From Procambarus clarkii (Eukaryota > Arthropoda > Malacostraca > Decapoda > Cambaridae): a stretch of DNA of 64,000 bases. Positions 26,521 through 39,400 of this stretch are shown here, piece after piece. The notes under the pieces are model-generated. The model was not told where the DNA came from and made no database searches. It worked only from the letters and a program-made list of their open reading frames with translations. Numbering within the stretch: the stretch's first letter is position 1; each line of letters opens with the position of its first letter. A program made the translations under genes and the position numbers. The stretch is taken from NCBI RefSeq assembly GCF_040958095.1, contig NC_091152.1:17114984-17178983 (forward strand). Direction: 5' to 3'.

Positions 26521-26702
26521 TGATGAGTCACAATAACGTGACTGAAAAATGTCGACCAAACCACACTAGGAATTGAAGAGACGACGACGTTTCGGTCCAT
26601 CCCGGACCATTATTGTCCTGGACAACAATCGACTTGATAATGGTCCAGGATGGACCGAAAGGTCGTTGTCTTTTCAATTTCTAGTGTGTGGTTTGGTCAA
26701 CA
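26518..26702. mobile_element. Foldback element, copy 1
   Basis: Arms ending gaccaaaccacacta and tagtgtgtggtttggtc enclose gacgacgtttcggtccat and its complement around a short loop. Related elements are at 49118-49270, 58010-58200 and 58498-58650, with single arms at 38661-38710 and 60850-60932. Confidence 0.8.
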
Positions 26703-26794
26703 AATGCCTCTTGTCCCCAATAAATGCCTCTTGTTCCCAGTAAATTTCTCTTGTTCTTGCCTTCAATTGCCCCACCTGAAATCTTGCTCTCATG

Positions 26795-27010
26795 AGCCCA
26801 ACCATTTGGGGTGGACGGTAGAGCGACGGTCTTACTTCATGCAGGTCGACGTTCAATCCCCAACCATCCAAGTGGTTGGACACCATTCCTTCCCCCCCCC
26901 CCCCCCCCCCCCCCGTCCCATCCCAAATCCTTATCCCGACCCCTTCCAAGTGCTATATAGTCATAAACGCTTCGTGCTTTTCCCTGATATTTCCTCTCTC
27001 CCATGCCCCA
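26795..27010 (+). repeat. tRNA-derived SINE, type 2
   Basis: Same head (gtggacggtagagcgacgg), B box (gacgttcaatcc) and tail (cccttccaagtgctatatag) as 3893-4092. It is interrupted by a poly-C run at 26893-26914. Confidence 0.75.
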
Positions 27011-27165
27011 TGTCACGAGAGCCAGATTCAGGTCCTGGCTCCCTGAACACCTGTGGGTCTTGGAGGTCTGGTGCATCTCTCCAAGGCTGAGCTGAGCATG
27101 TGCCTGGCTACAAGAAGCTACAGACGGCCATCTAGAAAGGGGCTTTTCATTACATTAAAGGCTTC
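26990..27165 (-). repeat. DIRS-like terminal repeat fragment
   Basis: Contains gagagccagattcaggtcct followed by ggctccctga and ends cttttcattacatt. This pattern matches the right terminal repeat at 63650-63845, without internal sequence. Confidence 0.45.
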
Positions 27166-27294
27166 ATTTTTGTTCATATTTTTATTTGGCTCAATTACCT
27201 AAGTGTTCATGAGTACCTTTTGACTAGTAATTAAACCTATCCTATATCAATATAGCCTGTCTCTGCTCTTTTTATATTGGTCGTGTAGACAACG

Positions 27295-27433
27295 ATGGAT
27301 GAAGAGGTGAAAGCCAGCATGCACAAGCACCGTCGCACCACCTTGGAACGCATAGAAAAGTATGTCTCTGACCAGCACTTTGAAGATGTAAACCTGTATG
27401 GAAAGCTTTATCCATTTTCTAAGGAGATTGACT
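27295..27433 (+). CDS. MAN2C1: MAN2C1 exon 1 (residues 1-46)
   Basis: Starts at ATG 27295, six bases after a possible acceptor tgtag. Encodes [14 protein letters not shown] and [14 protein letters not shown]. Donor gtaagt at 27434, phase 1. Confidence 0.92.
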
Positions 27434-30400
27434 GTAAGTAGTTCACTTAACTGGAATTTACCTTTAACATATCTATATCCAAAGATAGAGTAATTAAAAA
27501 TATGTGTTAGCTTTCTCAATATGATGAGGCTTATTATGGGCTTCAGAGTAAAAATTATAATTGCAGTTTTGTGTACTTATATAAACCCAGTCCAGTACTG
27601 GGAAATAAGTTGCCTAATATCTTGTTTAATATTGTGAGACACTGAACTGTTCTTCCGTAATGTTGACAATTAATTGACATAATGCTGACATAACTGACCA
27701 TTATGTCCAATTTGATATGTACTTCAGCATACCTACATGACTTGTGTTAAAATTAATTAGCAGAAAGTAGTGGAATTAGAGTTTGCAGTGCACTGTAAGC
27801 ACTTTAATATTTATGACCACAGCATTTAAGTCTTAGGAAATACTGTACTGCACTATTTTGCCTTGTATTATAAAACAAGCTGAGGTACCTGGTATTGTTG
27901 AGTGAAGAACGGGGGCTACATTATCACTACGCTTGACCTCAATCTTTGTAACATTCACATCTTGTAACATCTTCACATCTTTTGTAGACCATTATGAACT
28001 CTCAGGGTATCCCCGCAATGGGAATTTTATGGGTTACACCACACATGGTCATCAACGGTTTACTTGGTAGCTATAAACACTGATTCGTTCAGTGTATATC
28101 TTCATTACACATAGTTTCCATACTTGTAACATCCTTACTACTATGGTTAACCCCTCTCAGGCACTTTGGGGGGGTCAAACCCAGAGTCTTAAAATCTTGG
28201 GTTATTAAAGCCTCACATCTGGAGTCCTCCCAGAACCTGGAATTTCTGGGGTCCTCCAAGAACCTGGAATTTCTGGGGTCTTCCCAGAACCTGGAATTTC
28301 TGGGGGGTCCTTCCAGAACCTGGAATTTCTGTGGGGTCCTTCTAGAACCTGGAATTTCTGGGGTCCTCCCAGAACCTGGAATTTCTCGAGGGTCCTCCCA
28401 GAACCTGGAATTTCTGGGGGGGGGTCCTTCCAGAACCTGGAATTTCTGGGGGGGGTCCTTCCAGAACCTGGAATTTCTGGGGGGGTCCTTCCAGAACCTG
28501 GAATTTCTGGGGGGTCCTTCCAGAACCTGGAATTTCTGGGGGGTCCTTCCAGAACCTGGAATTTCTGGGGGGTCCTTCCAGAACCTGGAATTTCTGGGGT
28601 CCTCCCAGAACCTGGAATTTTTGGGGTCCTCCCAGAACCTGGAATTTCTGGGGTCCTCTCAGAACCTGGAATTTCTGGGGCCCTCCCAGAAGTTCCAGAA
28701 CTGACAAGGGTGAGAGAAACCAGCCAATTGAACCTGTCATGTAGAGATGCAATCGTGCAGGGCATGAGGGAAGCATCTCGGCTGAACAGACCTGACAAAT
28801 ATAGGCGCACATAGGTGGCCACTAATAAGAAAGCCAAGTTTTGGTCTTGACTGCAGGTATGCAAGGATGAGTGTTAGAAGTTTGGTGAATCTTCCCAAGG
28901 CTTGGCTGGACCAACACTTAGCTCGAGAAGCTACTCAGGGAATCCTCTAAGAAATGGTGTCGCAGCCACAAGGTTGAAAATAAAAACAAAACAAAAATCA
29001 TTTTCACCCTACATTTTTCCTTCTTTTCCTACTCGGTTCTCATGTTTACATTTGTCTCCCCTACCAGTTCACAACCAGATCACTATCTTATAACAGTTTA
29101 AATTCAGAGAAATAGCTCCTTGCCTACAGCAAAAGCTAAGACTGCTTCCTATCCTTACTCAGAGGCACCCACAGTCCTTCAGACATGTCATATTGGCCTT
29201 AGAAGTTGTCCCAGTTGTCAGTAAAGAGATAAGATATCCTGTCAGCCTTGCAATGTTTGCTTAACTGATAATGTTGTTATATTTAATAAAGTGTTGCTGC
29301 TATATTAAAGAAATATCTGTTCAGGAGATAAGTATATTTGACCACAATAGTGATGCTTGCTAGCCATAAAAATTATAATTAGATTTTCTCTACACATCTT
29401 TCATGATTTTATTACTTAACTAATTTATTGAATGTAGTTTCAAATTTATAGTTGTGAGTTTCAGACTTATCTCACTGGTGTGTCCCTGGTGGAGAGGGTA
29501 CATGGGAGCAGTGGTCATTTGAGCGGGTGATCACTCAGGATTTTCAACCTGTTACGATTGGGGAATCGTACGGGCCCTTGTGGAGCACTCACTGGTTTAA
29601 GGTTTGTATTCTCGTCTTGTGTTTTTGTTGTGCATTTCAGATGCTTTAGTGAGGGATCTGAATGTTTCTTGCCTTCTCTGACCTCTCTCTGCCACCGCCT
29701 CAGCTGCATGCCCATTATAGTATTTCATTAAAGGAGTAGACAACTTGATGGCTGTGGATCTGGTTTCTGAACATATATTATAGTTTCCTGACATGGTAGT
29801 ATTTACAGTCAGTTTTATTGTAAAGTATCTCTTATAATCCACCCGGTTCTTTCATTGTCTTAGATGCCTTAGTACTGAAGGGAGTGCATGCTGCAGTGAC
29901 CAGTAGGCATTTTATTTAGGCCTATCATGACTATGTAAGTGTTGTACCATGATTGATGTACAAGAATTTGTATTGACAAATGCAAAGCCTGGCCTCGGGC
30001 CGGGCTTGGGGAGTAGAAGAACTCCCAGAACCCCATCAACCAGGTATCAACCAGGTAAAGAATTTAAATGCTTGCAGTAAAGACAAGAACTTGAAGCAAT
30101 TTGTCTTATGGTGTATACTGTACTGTATTCTGGTAATACTGTAGTAAGTTGCATAGCATAGTTCTAGTCTTATTATGCCTATATATGTGCATACCACATT
30201 TAATGTTGGGGGATGCATTCTAAGAAACTGGAGTGCTAACTTAATCAGCATTGTAAAGGTCACTATAGCAGAGTCCAAATGGAGATGCATACTCGACGTC
30301 GTTGTTTATTACAACCAGCATTTTAGGAGTTTATTTGGTTACTTAAACAATAATATAAAAGATAAACATGTTGGGAAAGATGATATAGGTTAATGTGAAA

Positions 30401-33400
30401 AGATTGGCTAGGTTGTGACACCCTCCTCCTTGAAGTTCTTTATAGCAGGAAATTGTATCGACAACAAATCTCGTTACTACAGAACTACAGTAAAAAACTC
30501 CAACATGTTGAGTAAAGAGATCCAGGCAAACCATGATGTTATTGGTGCCCACTTTCTAAATTCTGGTGGTGAGGCTTCTGTCAGGTAAACTGGCATTTGA
30601 ATAGTACCTGCACCAGGCAGTAGAGCTTGACATTTGGAATGACATTTTGACTCATTGGTTGAGTCAGTGATGTTATGTTTTGTGTAAGGAACATTGCTTC
30701 TTCAGGAGGTAAATGTCATAGGCTGTTTTAATTCTCAGCTATGCTTTTTTGTTTGCCTTAATAACAAGAAAATGCTACTTTGAATGCGCCTTCCATGCTC
30801 ATGGTGTCATCACAACCCGTCCTTCTAATAAAGCCTCACATTTTAACGTACAGTATATGTTACCCAAGGCGAAAAATCGTTGTACTAGAAAATGGTAGTA
30901 GCTTGTGAAATTAACATACAGTCCTGTTTTCTATTTTGGGTCCTCTTATAGATAGGATAAGGGTACTTTAGTATGACAGTTTGTCGGCGTTGGGAAACCT
31001 TAGATGGACGGACTGGTCATCGAGTGGCTGATGAACATGGGTGTTACCTTAAAACCTTCCTCAGCATCTTGAGAGGTTATCTTGAGATGATTTCGGGGGG
31101 CTTAGTGTCCCTGCGGCCCGGTCCTCGACCAGGCCTCCACCCCCAGGAAGCAGCCCGTGACAGCTGACTAACACCCAGGTACCTATTTTACTGCTAGGTA
31201 ACAGGGGCATAGGGTGAAAGAAACTCTGCCCATTGTTTCTCGTCGGCGCCTGGGATCGAACCCAAGACCACAGGATCACAAGTCCAGCGTGCTGTCCGCT
31301 CGGCCGACCGCCTCCCTAACCACTAAAGCATAACCACTAAGCAAGAATGTAAATCAGACCCCTGGTGGCTTTCAAACACCGATGCATGTTTTTCTTCTTG
31401 GGAGGTGAAAGAGCACGACGGCATGCACTTCTCAATAACAGCTGGGGATATTAAGGTCGACAGGTAGACAGGCAGTCGGGAAAACTTGAATTTGCCTGAA
31501 GGCCACACCTTTCTTAGTGGCCTTGATGGGGAAAGGAAGCCAATGGCTTGTCAAAGGTCCTTCCTTTTGTTCCTGAAGATGTTTTCTGTCTGGATTTTGT
31601 ACTTAAGTAATGACCTGTCATTTAATGTTGCAGCATAAATGCCATGGGTTTAAAACCCTGTAGGTGAAAAGCATCTTCTGTTTATTTGCCTACATTGTGG
31701 CTTGTTAAGGGAAGGGGAAGGGAATTATTGGGAGAAAGCACCAAGCCATTATAATTATATAACACTTGGAAGGGATCAGGAGAAGGAATGGTGCCCAACC
31801 ACTTGGACGGTCGGGAATTGAACGCTGAATTGCACGAAGCAAGACTGTCGCTATACAGTTCAGCCCAAGTGGTTGGGCAAGAATTTTTTCTTGCCCAAGC
31901 CAAGTATATAACACATACCTGGCATGTTAAGCTACAAGCTGGTGCTCCCAGTATGTTCTATATTTACCTTTTAAGTAAATGGTCTGGATTAATATCCTCC
32001 AACTTGTTCAGTACGGTATATTAAAGGTGTCAATGGGATCAGCCCCGTCATGTCTTGTTTGTAGTGTTAGTTCAGTGGCCGTCAACCATTCCTGGTATGA
32101 GAGCTGACGTTAGTTATGGGACTGCTTGTTGCTCTCTGTTGAACTTTCTCCAAAGGCAGATATGCCAGTTTTGGTGGTGAGGTCTTCATGCTTGGACTCG
32201 GTAGCCCAGATGGAGGTACAGTACACCAGAAATGTGTAGTCGATTATGCCAAACATGGGGGACCAGTTTGCCGCCCGTAATTGTTTAAAATCAGAGCATA
32301 TCTTGTTTTGTAGGGAATTAAAATTTCTCAAGATTGTCACAAAGTAGACACATATAGTACAGTACTAGATTAATTTTTTCTAGTGAAAATACACTTTTTC
32401 TTGGAAAATTAACAGGTCATTTAACTTGACAAATTTCAGATTGAAGTAACCATACCTGAATCTTGGAAGGGACAACAGACTTGGTTGTTATGGAATAGCG
32501 AAGCAGAGGCAATGCTGTGGAGTATGAATGGTGAACCATTGCAGGCATGTACTCTGTATTCTTACTACTTGTACCATATTTTCTCTCTCTTAACATATTA
32601 TTTTATGAAACCTACTTGCAAGTATTAAGTTTTCTGGAAAGGTATGCAGTTTCTAGCAATGAATTATGTACTGTATTAAAACACTTGAGTAAACTGCAGC
32701 CTTGAAAATCTGGACCTCCATTTAACATATCCCTCTAAATTATGAAACAAATGTGCCCAGCAAATGTGCGAAGCCGGTCGGCCGAGCGGACAGCACACTG
32801 GACTTGTGATCCTGTGTTCGATCCCAGGGGCCGGCGAGAAACAATGGGCAGAGTTTCTTTTACCCTGTGCCCCTGTTACCTAGCAGTAAAATAGGTACCT
32901 GGGTGTTAGTCAGCTGTCACCGGCTGCTTCCTGGGGGTGGAGGCCTAGTCGAGGACCGGGCCGCGGGGACACTAAAGCCCCGAAATCATCTCAAGATAAC
33001 CTCAAGAAGAAGATAACCACATTTTCCTTTAAAAATTTAGATTTCTTGGATAAAAACTGAATTCTGCTGGTAGGTTGTATTGAAATCTAGATTGTAATTT
33101 CCATCAAATCATTTGTTCCTAATTTTTTGCTAATCTTTATGCAATATTTTATGTACTGTACAATGAAATCACATTAATGTGATGTATCAATGAGAAAATC
33201 GGTATTAGCCGTGATGAGGATTCGAAGCTATTCTCTGTGTACTCCCAAGCACATGCCATAGACCACTACACTATGACATGGTCAAAATAATTGTAACCTG
33301 GGATTCAACTGACTCCTCTAGGGTTCTCGAGGCTTCCACTGAAGCCAAACCAGGGTTTCACACAACCAGAATGCATGACAGGAATTATGTGAAATCCTGG

Positions 33401-36400
33401 TTTGGCTTCAGTGGAAGCCTCAAGAACCCTAGAAGATTCGGTCGAATCCCAGGTTACAGTTCTTTTGACCATATCGTGATGTAGTGGTCTAAGGTGCTTG
33501 CTTGGGTGTACACAGAGCATAGGTTCAAATCCTCCACACGGTTCCTACTGATTTTTTCCCCAATATTATACAAATCCATAAATTATTCAAACAAGTTTGT
33601 GGCATCTTTTCTGTGGCATCCTGACCCACTGTGAGGGCATGTATAAAACATGTGTAAAACACATGTACTGTGCTTTCCTTGTATGTGAGCACTGTCTGAC
33701 CTCTAGTTACTCATCATTTTCTCTCTCTCCTTTTTATATATTATTATTTACGAGTTGAAGCCATGTCACGGGGCAGGAGTAGTGGGGGTGCATTAGAGAA
33801 AAGCAAGAGGAACTTCCTTACTATGAATAATAAGGCCGAGTTATTAGAAAACTCGATTGTGGCTGGCAAAGGAGCATGGCGTTCATACTACTGTTGTGCA
33901 TTTTTGATGTGAAAATTGTATTGGAAGCAGAAGCTGTATTTTGTGAATAAAATGGAATCGGTGGTGGAAGAGAAGTGATACAAAAACATTGATACCTTCG
34001 TAAATCTGGATTAGATCCAGAATGATATAATCTGGATTTTTGAGGTTGCAGTATAATTTGTTTTATAAGATTATATGCTTAGACAATTTAATAAACTTGA
34101 ACAAATTATTCAGGGTTTATCACCTGGTGGGGGAGGCCTTCCAAATCAGAAGAGAGCTGATTACCCAATCAGCCGCTGTTGGAACGGCTCCAAGGAAACA
34201 CTTGTGTACTACATTGAGATGTCCTGTAATAATATGTTCGGTGCTGGAAAAAAGGGCTTGATCTGTAAGTGTGTGTGTATTTTATCTCTGATACTCTACT
34301 GGTGTTAAATTTGACTGGTGATAAATTACTACATTATAAAACTGTAAATTCTATAAGTGTTTAATGGTTGTGATCATGTTTAATTCAGAATATCAAATGT
34401 GTTGATAAATTAGGCACCATTGAATAGTTCAATGTGTCCGGGGACAGAAACTGGAGTGTATTCATATAAGTTTGGCTTTTATTCATGCCCTTAACCCCCC
34501 ACCCCCCCTCAAGGCCAAATTACTGACCCTACCCAGGATGCAACCCCACTACAAACTGGCTAACTCCTGAGTACCTACTCACTGTTAGGTGAACAGAATC
34601 ATTAGGTGAAAGGAAATGTGCCCAAAAATTTCTGTCCTGCCTGGGATTCGATCCCGGAATTCTCGATTGTGCGTCGAGAACGAACCCGACTGTATTACCG
34701 GAACCCTTACCAGGATTTCTTTACAGTTCATCGCCCTGCAGTAATATGGGACCTGGATTTGGGTGTATTCATGACAGAAGACCTTACCTTTAAAGAACAC
34801 AATAAAGTAGCCGACACAACTGCAAAAAAAGACAGGTTGGATAACCAGAACCTTTCAAACTAGAGATGCTATACCAATGATGATACTCTTCAAGATGCTA
34901 GTGCTCTCTAGAGTGGAATACAGTTGCACAATGACAGCACCTTTCAAAGCTGGAGAAATTGCCCACCTGGAAAGCGTGCAGAGATTCCTTATTGCTAGCT
35001 TATTGTTTTACTTAGTAAAATATCTAAACTATTGGGACCAACTAAAATGCCTAAATCTGTATTCTCATGAGTGCAGGCGGGAGAAATGCATAATAATTTA
35101 CACATAGAAAATATTAGAGGATGCACTGGTTGTGATCATGTGATTTACTAGAGGGGTTGGTCCCAAACCTGCAAACAAAAATAACACCACAGGAGACCAG
35201 AAGGTCTCATTAAAAAAAAGATAACCCCATTGAAAAGCATTGGTGCAATAGGTACTCTGAGATAGAGAGCTATATCAACATCAGAGGCCTGAGACTGTTC
35301 AACACGCTTCCACTACACATCAGGGGCATAACTGGCTGACTCCTTGCAGTGTTCAAGAGAGAACTTGATAAACACCTCCAAAGGATACCTGATCAACCAG
35401 GCTGTGACTCATACATCAGACTGCGAGCAGCTGCGTCCAACAGCCTGGTTGACCAGTCCAGGAACGAGAAGGCCTGGTCGAAGACCGGGCTGAAGAGATG
35501 TTGAGCCCTGAAATCATCGCAAGGTAACCACAAGGTAAAGTGGATATAATATGATAGGATGATCATGTTCTGAGGAAAATAAAATGTGTAAGGCTATAAA
35601 TTTTGTTCAGTTAAGTAATTACAGTACTGTATTTTATTTTGTTTGAGCTGCAATAAAATTATATCAACAATGTGCAGTACTGTGCTGTACACTAAATATA
35701 ATTCCTTACTGTTATCTAGTTATGCCTTCCTAAAAGCTAATTACTCTAGAAAAGGATAATGTCCACTCATATAACTCGTTTCTTAAATGTAGGAACTGAT
35801 ATGGATGAGTCATTGGTTTGGGTTCCTGATCTCAAAATTGAATCAAAAGTTCCTGGGATTTAAAGCCCCAAATTTGCAAGCTGTCATTATGGGCAGAAAA
35901 CAGCTATTTATTACTTGCTACTTTTGACATTGATCTAGTATAATGCCACTGTAGTCCCTCAATTTATTGAATTTAGATTCATGTTTACTTAACTATTTTT
36001 AACCACTTTTTGACTGAATGCCTAAATCCTATTTGTCCTTTTTTCTGGGAAAGCCCTGAAGTAGCTTCCCAAACTAAGTGTTGGTACAGCCAAAAATTAG
36101 GAAAAGGCACCAGGTCTCTGAGACCTACCATTGTCTACCAGGAGCCAGGATCAGAATATGGTTCTCTCTCTGAGGTAAGGTGAGCTTGAGGATCAGAGAG
36201 CATAAGAATGAAGGTAACTGCAAAAGGCCTATTGGCCCATATGAGGCAGCGCTTATTCATATCCACCAAAAACTCAACTGAAAATTAAGAAAAGCCCCAC
36301 CAGAAGCAACTGCTTGAAGAAAATTAGGTACCTAGAAGTAACGAGGTAAATGATCGTTGCCATGGATTAAATGTCCATTATTCTGATTCCTGGCTACCAC

Positions 36401-39400
36401 CAATCCTCAACTCAGGTTACCTGTGGGACCCAGTCAGCCTGCCACCTGCACTCACTGTCACAGCATAGGAATCACTGATCCTTTGACAGGGCCCATCTTT
36501 TGCCTCGCTGTCTTTGGTGAGTTTGGTCACTTACCCTTGTCGGTGTCTTGGGAACTTACTAACCGTCTTTTGCTCTACTCCACAGTGCCATTCGCGATAT
36601 GTTGGACAAGGGCGTGCTTGTGATGACCCTGTCCTTGCAGTGGTTGTCTTACTTCTTCCCTGTTCCCTCTCTTCATACTGGACCTGCTTGTTCTTAACCT
36701 GTACATTCCTTGTCTCACATTGGCACATTCCCACTGGATAATCTTGTCATTTGTTTTCCTCACTTTCAGGTTTCGTCCTTGTCTTCCATTGACTGAAGAT
36801 TAATTTTTGAGGTGACTTTACTTGTGGTTCTTGTTCCTGCTGCCAGGTTGGGGAACTTCACACTCTTTTCTGGAGGCATGGATTCTGTTTTTTTTAGGCC
36901 TATTCTTCATTATGTATACCTCCAACCTTCTACATTTTAGGTTCAAAATGAGATGTCTGTCCTCCAGGTGGGTTTTGAAGTTATCGACTTGGGGTTCATC
37001 CGGCCTGGAGTGTATTATACTCCTGTGGCTGTTGTTTAATACTATTTGCATACTACTCGTGCTGTGTGAGTTGACACTTTGTTAATCCAGTCTCCTACAT
37101 TTCTTGGTCCAAGGCCCATCTCTTCCAGGTCATCCCGAGGGTGGTTCAGTTTCCATGATATGCAGAAGCTTGCTGGTTGTTGGCTTTGGGTTGATCTTTG
37201 ATCCACAAGCTTCTCTCACCTCATAGTGCCAGATTCTTGTCCTGGGGCCAGATTCACGAAGCAGTTACGCAAGCACTTACGAACCTGTACATCTTTCCTC
37301 AATCTTTGACGGCTTTGGTTACATTTATTAAACAGTTTACATGCATGAAAACTTGCCAATCAACTGTTGTTATTGTTATAAACAGCCTCCTGGTGCTTCG
37401 GAGCTCATTAACGGTTTAATAATTGTAAACAAAGCCGCCAAAGATTGAAAAAAGATGTATACATTCGTAAGTGTTTGCGTAAGTGCTTTCGTGAATCTGG
37501 CCCCTGGTCCTTGTAGGCTTTATTGGGTCTGAAGACTCTTAGTGTGAGTCTCTTAAGGCTTGACACTACCAGTGATATAGCTGCTGAGAGCTACTGAGGG
37601 GGCGAGCAGAAAAGTGCATTTCATTACATTCAAAACTAGTCAGTTTAATTTGTTTTAGTGAAGTTTGCCAATATATTTTTCATCCAGTTCATAATTTTTC
37701 ACATGTACTATTTGTTTAGTTGCTCCAGATCCTGAACGGAGATTTAAGGTGGAAATGGCTAAGGTATGCACGATGGATGCTGATGTACATAAGCTCATAT
37801 TGGACTTGAAGGTGCTGCATGATTTGGCTGCATCAATCTCTCAAGATGATCCTCGCAGCTATGATGCTCTGTATACAGGCAACCACATCATCAACACTAT
37901 TGTGAAGAAGGATTTTAGGTAAAGCTTTGCATGCTTTAATTATAAGGTATTGTGCTCTTGAAGGAGGGGGGGAGGGAATACCTACCTTGTATCTACCTTG
38001 TGTAGCTTCTGGGGATCAACGGCTCTGCGGCCCAGCCTCTGACCAGGTCTCCTGGTTGGTCGTCTGGTCAACCAGGCTGTTGGACATGGCTGCTCGCAGC
38101 CTGACTTATGAATCACAGCCAGGTTGATTGGGTAAAATACCTTCCCATACAGTTTTGTCATGTTTTTGTTGTAAATTGTTACCAAGTGATGTAACACCCG
38201 GCAACAATTAAATGCTTAGTTTAAAAGATTAAAAGCGATAGATTAAATGCTCAACTCCATAGACATGACAAGCACTCTTAATTAATGTCATATTTTGTTG
38301 CATTTTGTTAATTTTTACTGCTTTATATTTTCAGTTTAGCTAGCAAGATTGCAGATACGTTTTTCTCAAATGGTAATGGTGCCAGGGCCCACACACTGGC
38401 ACTCATTGGCAATTGCCACATTGACTCTGCATGGCTGTGGCCCTATTCTGAGGCAAAGAGGAAGTGTGCTCGGTCCTGGGTATCAACTTTGGCTCTAATA
38501 GAAGAGTATCCTGAAATGAAATTTGCCTGTTCGCAGGTATGTGTTTAATTTAGGTAATTGTGAGCCATTTATATAAGAACAAGAGCATGTGTTCTAATGT
38601 TTTACAGTAATGTTGTAACTGCTTTTTAAGTGCTAGGACATTGATAGTCAAACTACGCTTTAGAAAATGAAGAAACGACAATGTTTCGATCCTTCCTTCC
38701 TGGACCATTATCTTCTTATCTTGAGGTTATCTTGAGATGATTTCGGGGCTTTAGTGTCCCCGCGGTCCGGTCCTCGACCAGGCCTCCACCCCCAGGAAGC
38801 AGCCCATGACAGCTTACTAACACCCAGGTACCTATTTTACTGCTAAGTGACAGGGGCATACTGCTAGAATCCACTCAGTAAAACATCTAAACTATTGGGA
38901 CCGACTAAAGAGCCTAAAACTGTACTCCCTTGAGCGCAGGCGGGAGAGGTACATAATAATTTACACGTGGAAAATATTAGAGGGGCTGGTCCCAAACCTG
39001 CACACAGAAATAACATCACATGAGACCAGAAGACATGGCAGGATGTGCAGAATACCCCCGTTGAAAAACAGAGGTGCAACTGGTACTCTGAGAGAGAACT
39101 CTATCAATATCAGAGGTCCGAGACTGTTCAACACGCTTCCACTACACATAAGGGGCATAACTGGCCGACCCCTCACAGTGTTCAAGAGAGAACTGGATAA
39201 GCACCTCCAAAGGATACCTGATCAACCAGGCTGTGACTCGTACGTCAGGCTGCGAGCAGCCGCGTCCAACAGCCTGGTTGATCAGTCCGGCAACCAGGAG
39301 GCCTGGTCGACGACCGGGCCGCGGGGACGCTAAGCCCCGGAAGCACCTCAAGGTAACCTCAAGGTAGGGTGAAAGAAAGTCTACCCATTGTTTCTCGCCG

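Noticed and set aside
28205..28864. 219-codon minus-strand Pro/Gly-rich protein
   Set aside because: Translates the 29-bp minisatellite in MAN2C1 intron 1; the frame depends on variable G-run lengths.
32549..32554. Canonical GT donor for MAN2C1 exon 3
   Set aside because: It adds four bases and shifts the frame relative to exon 4.
33278..33520. Matching open frames on both strands ([18 protein letters not shown])
   Set aside because: The two strands encode the same peptide because the locus is a palindrome; not a gene.
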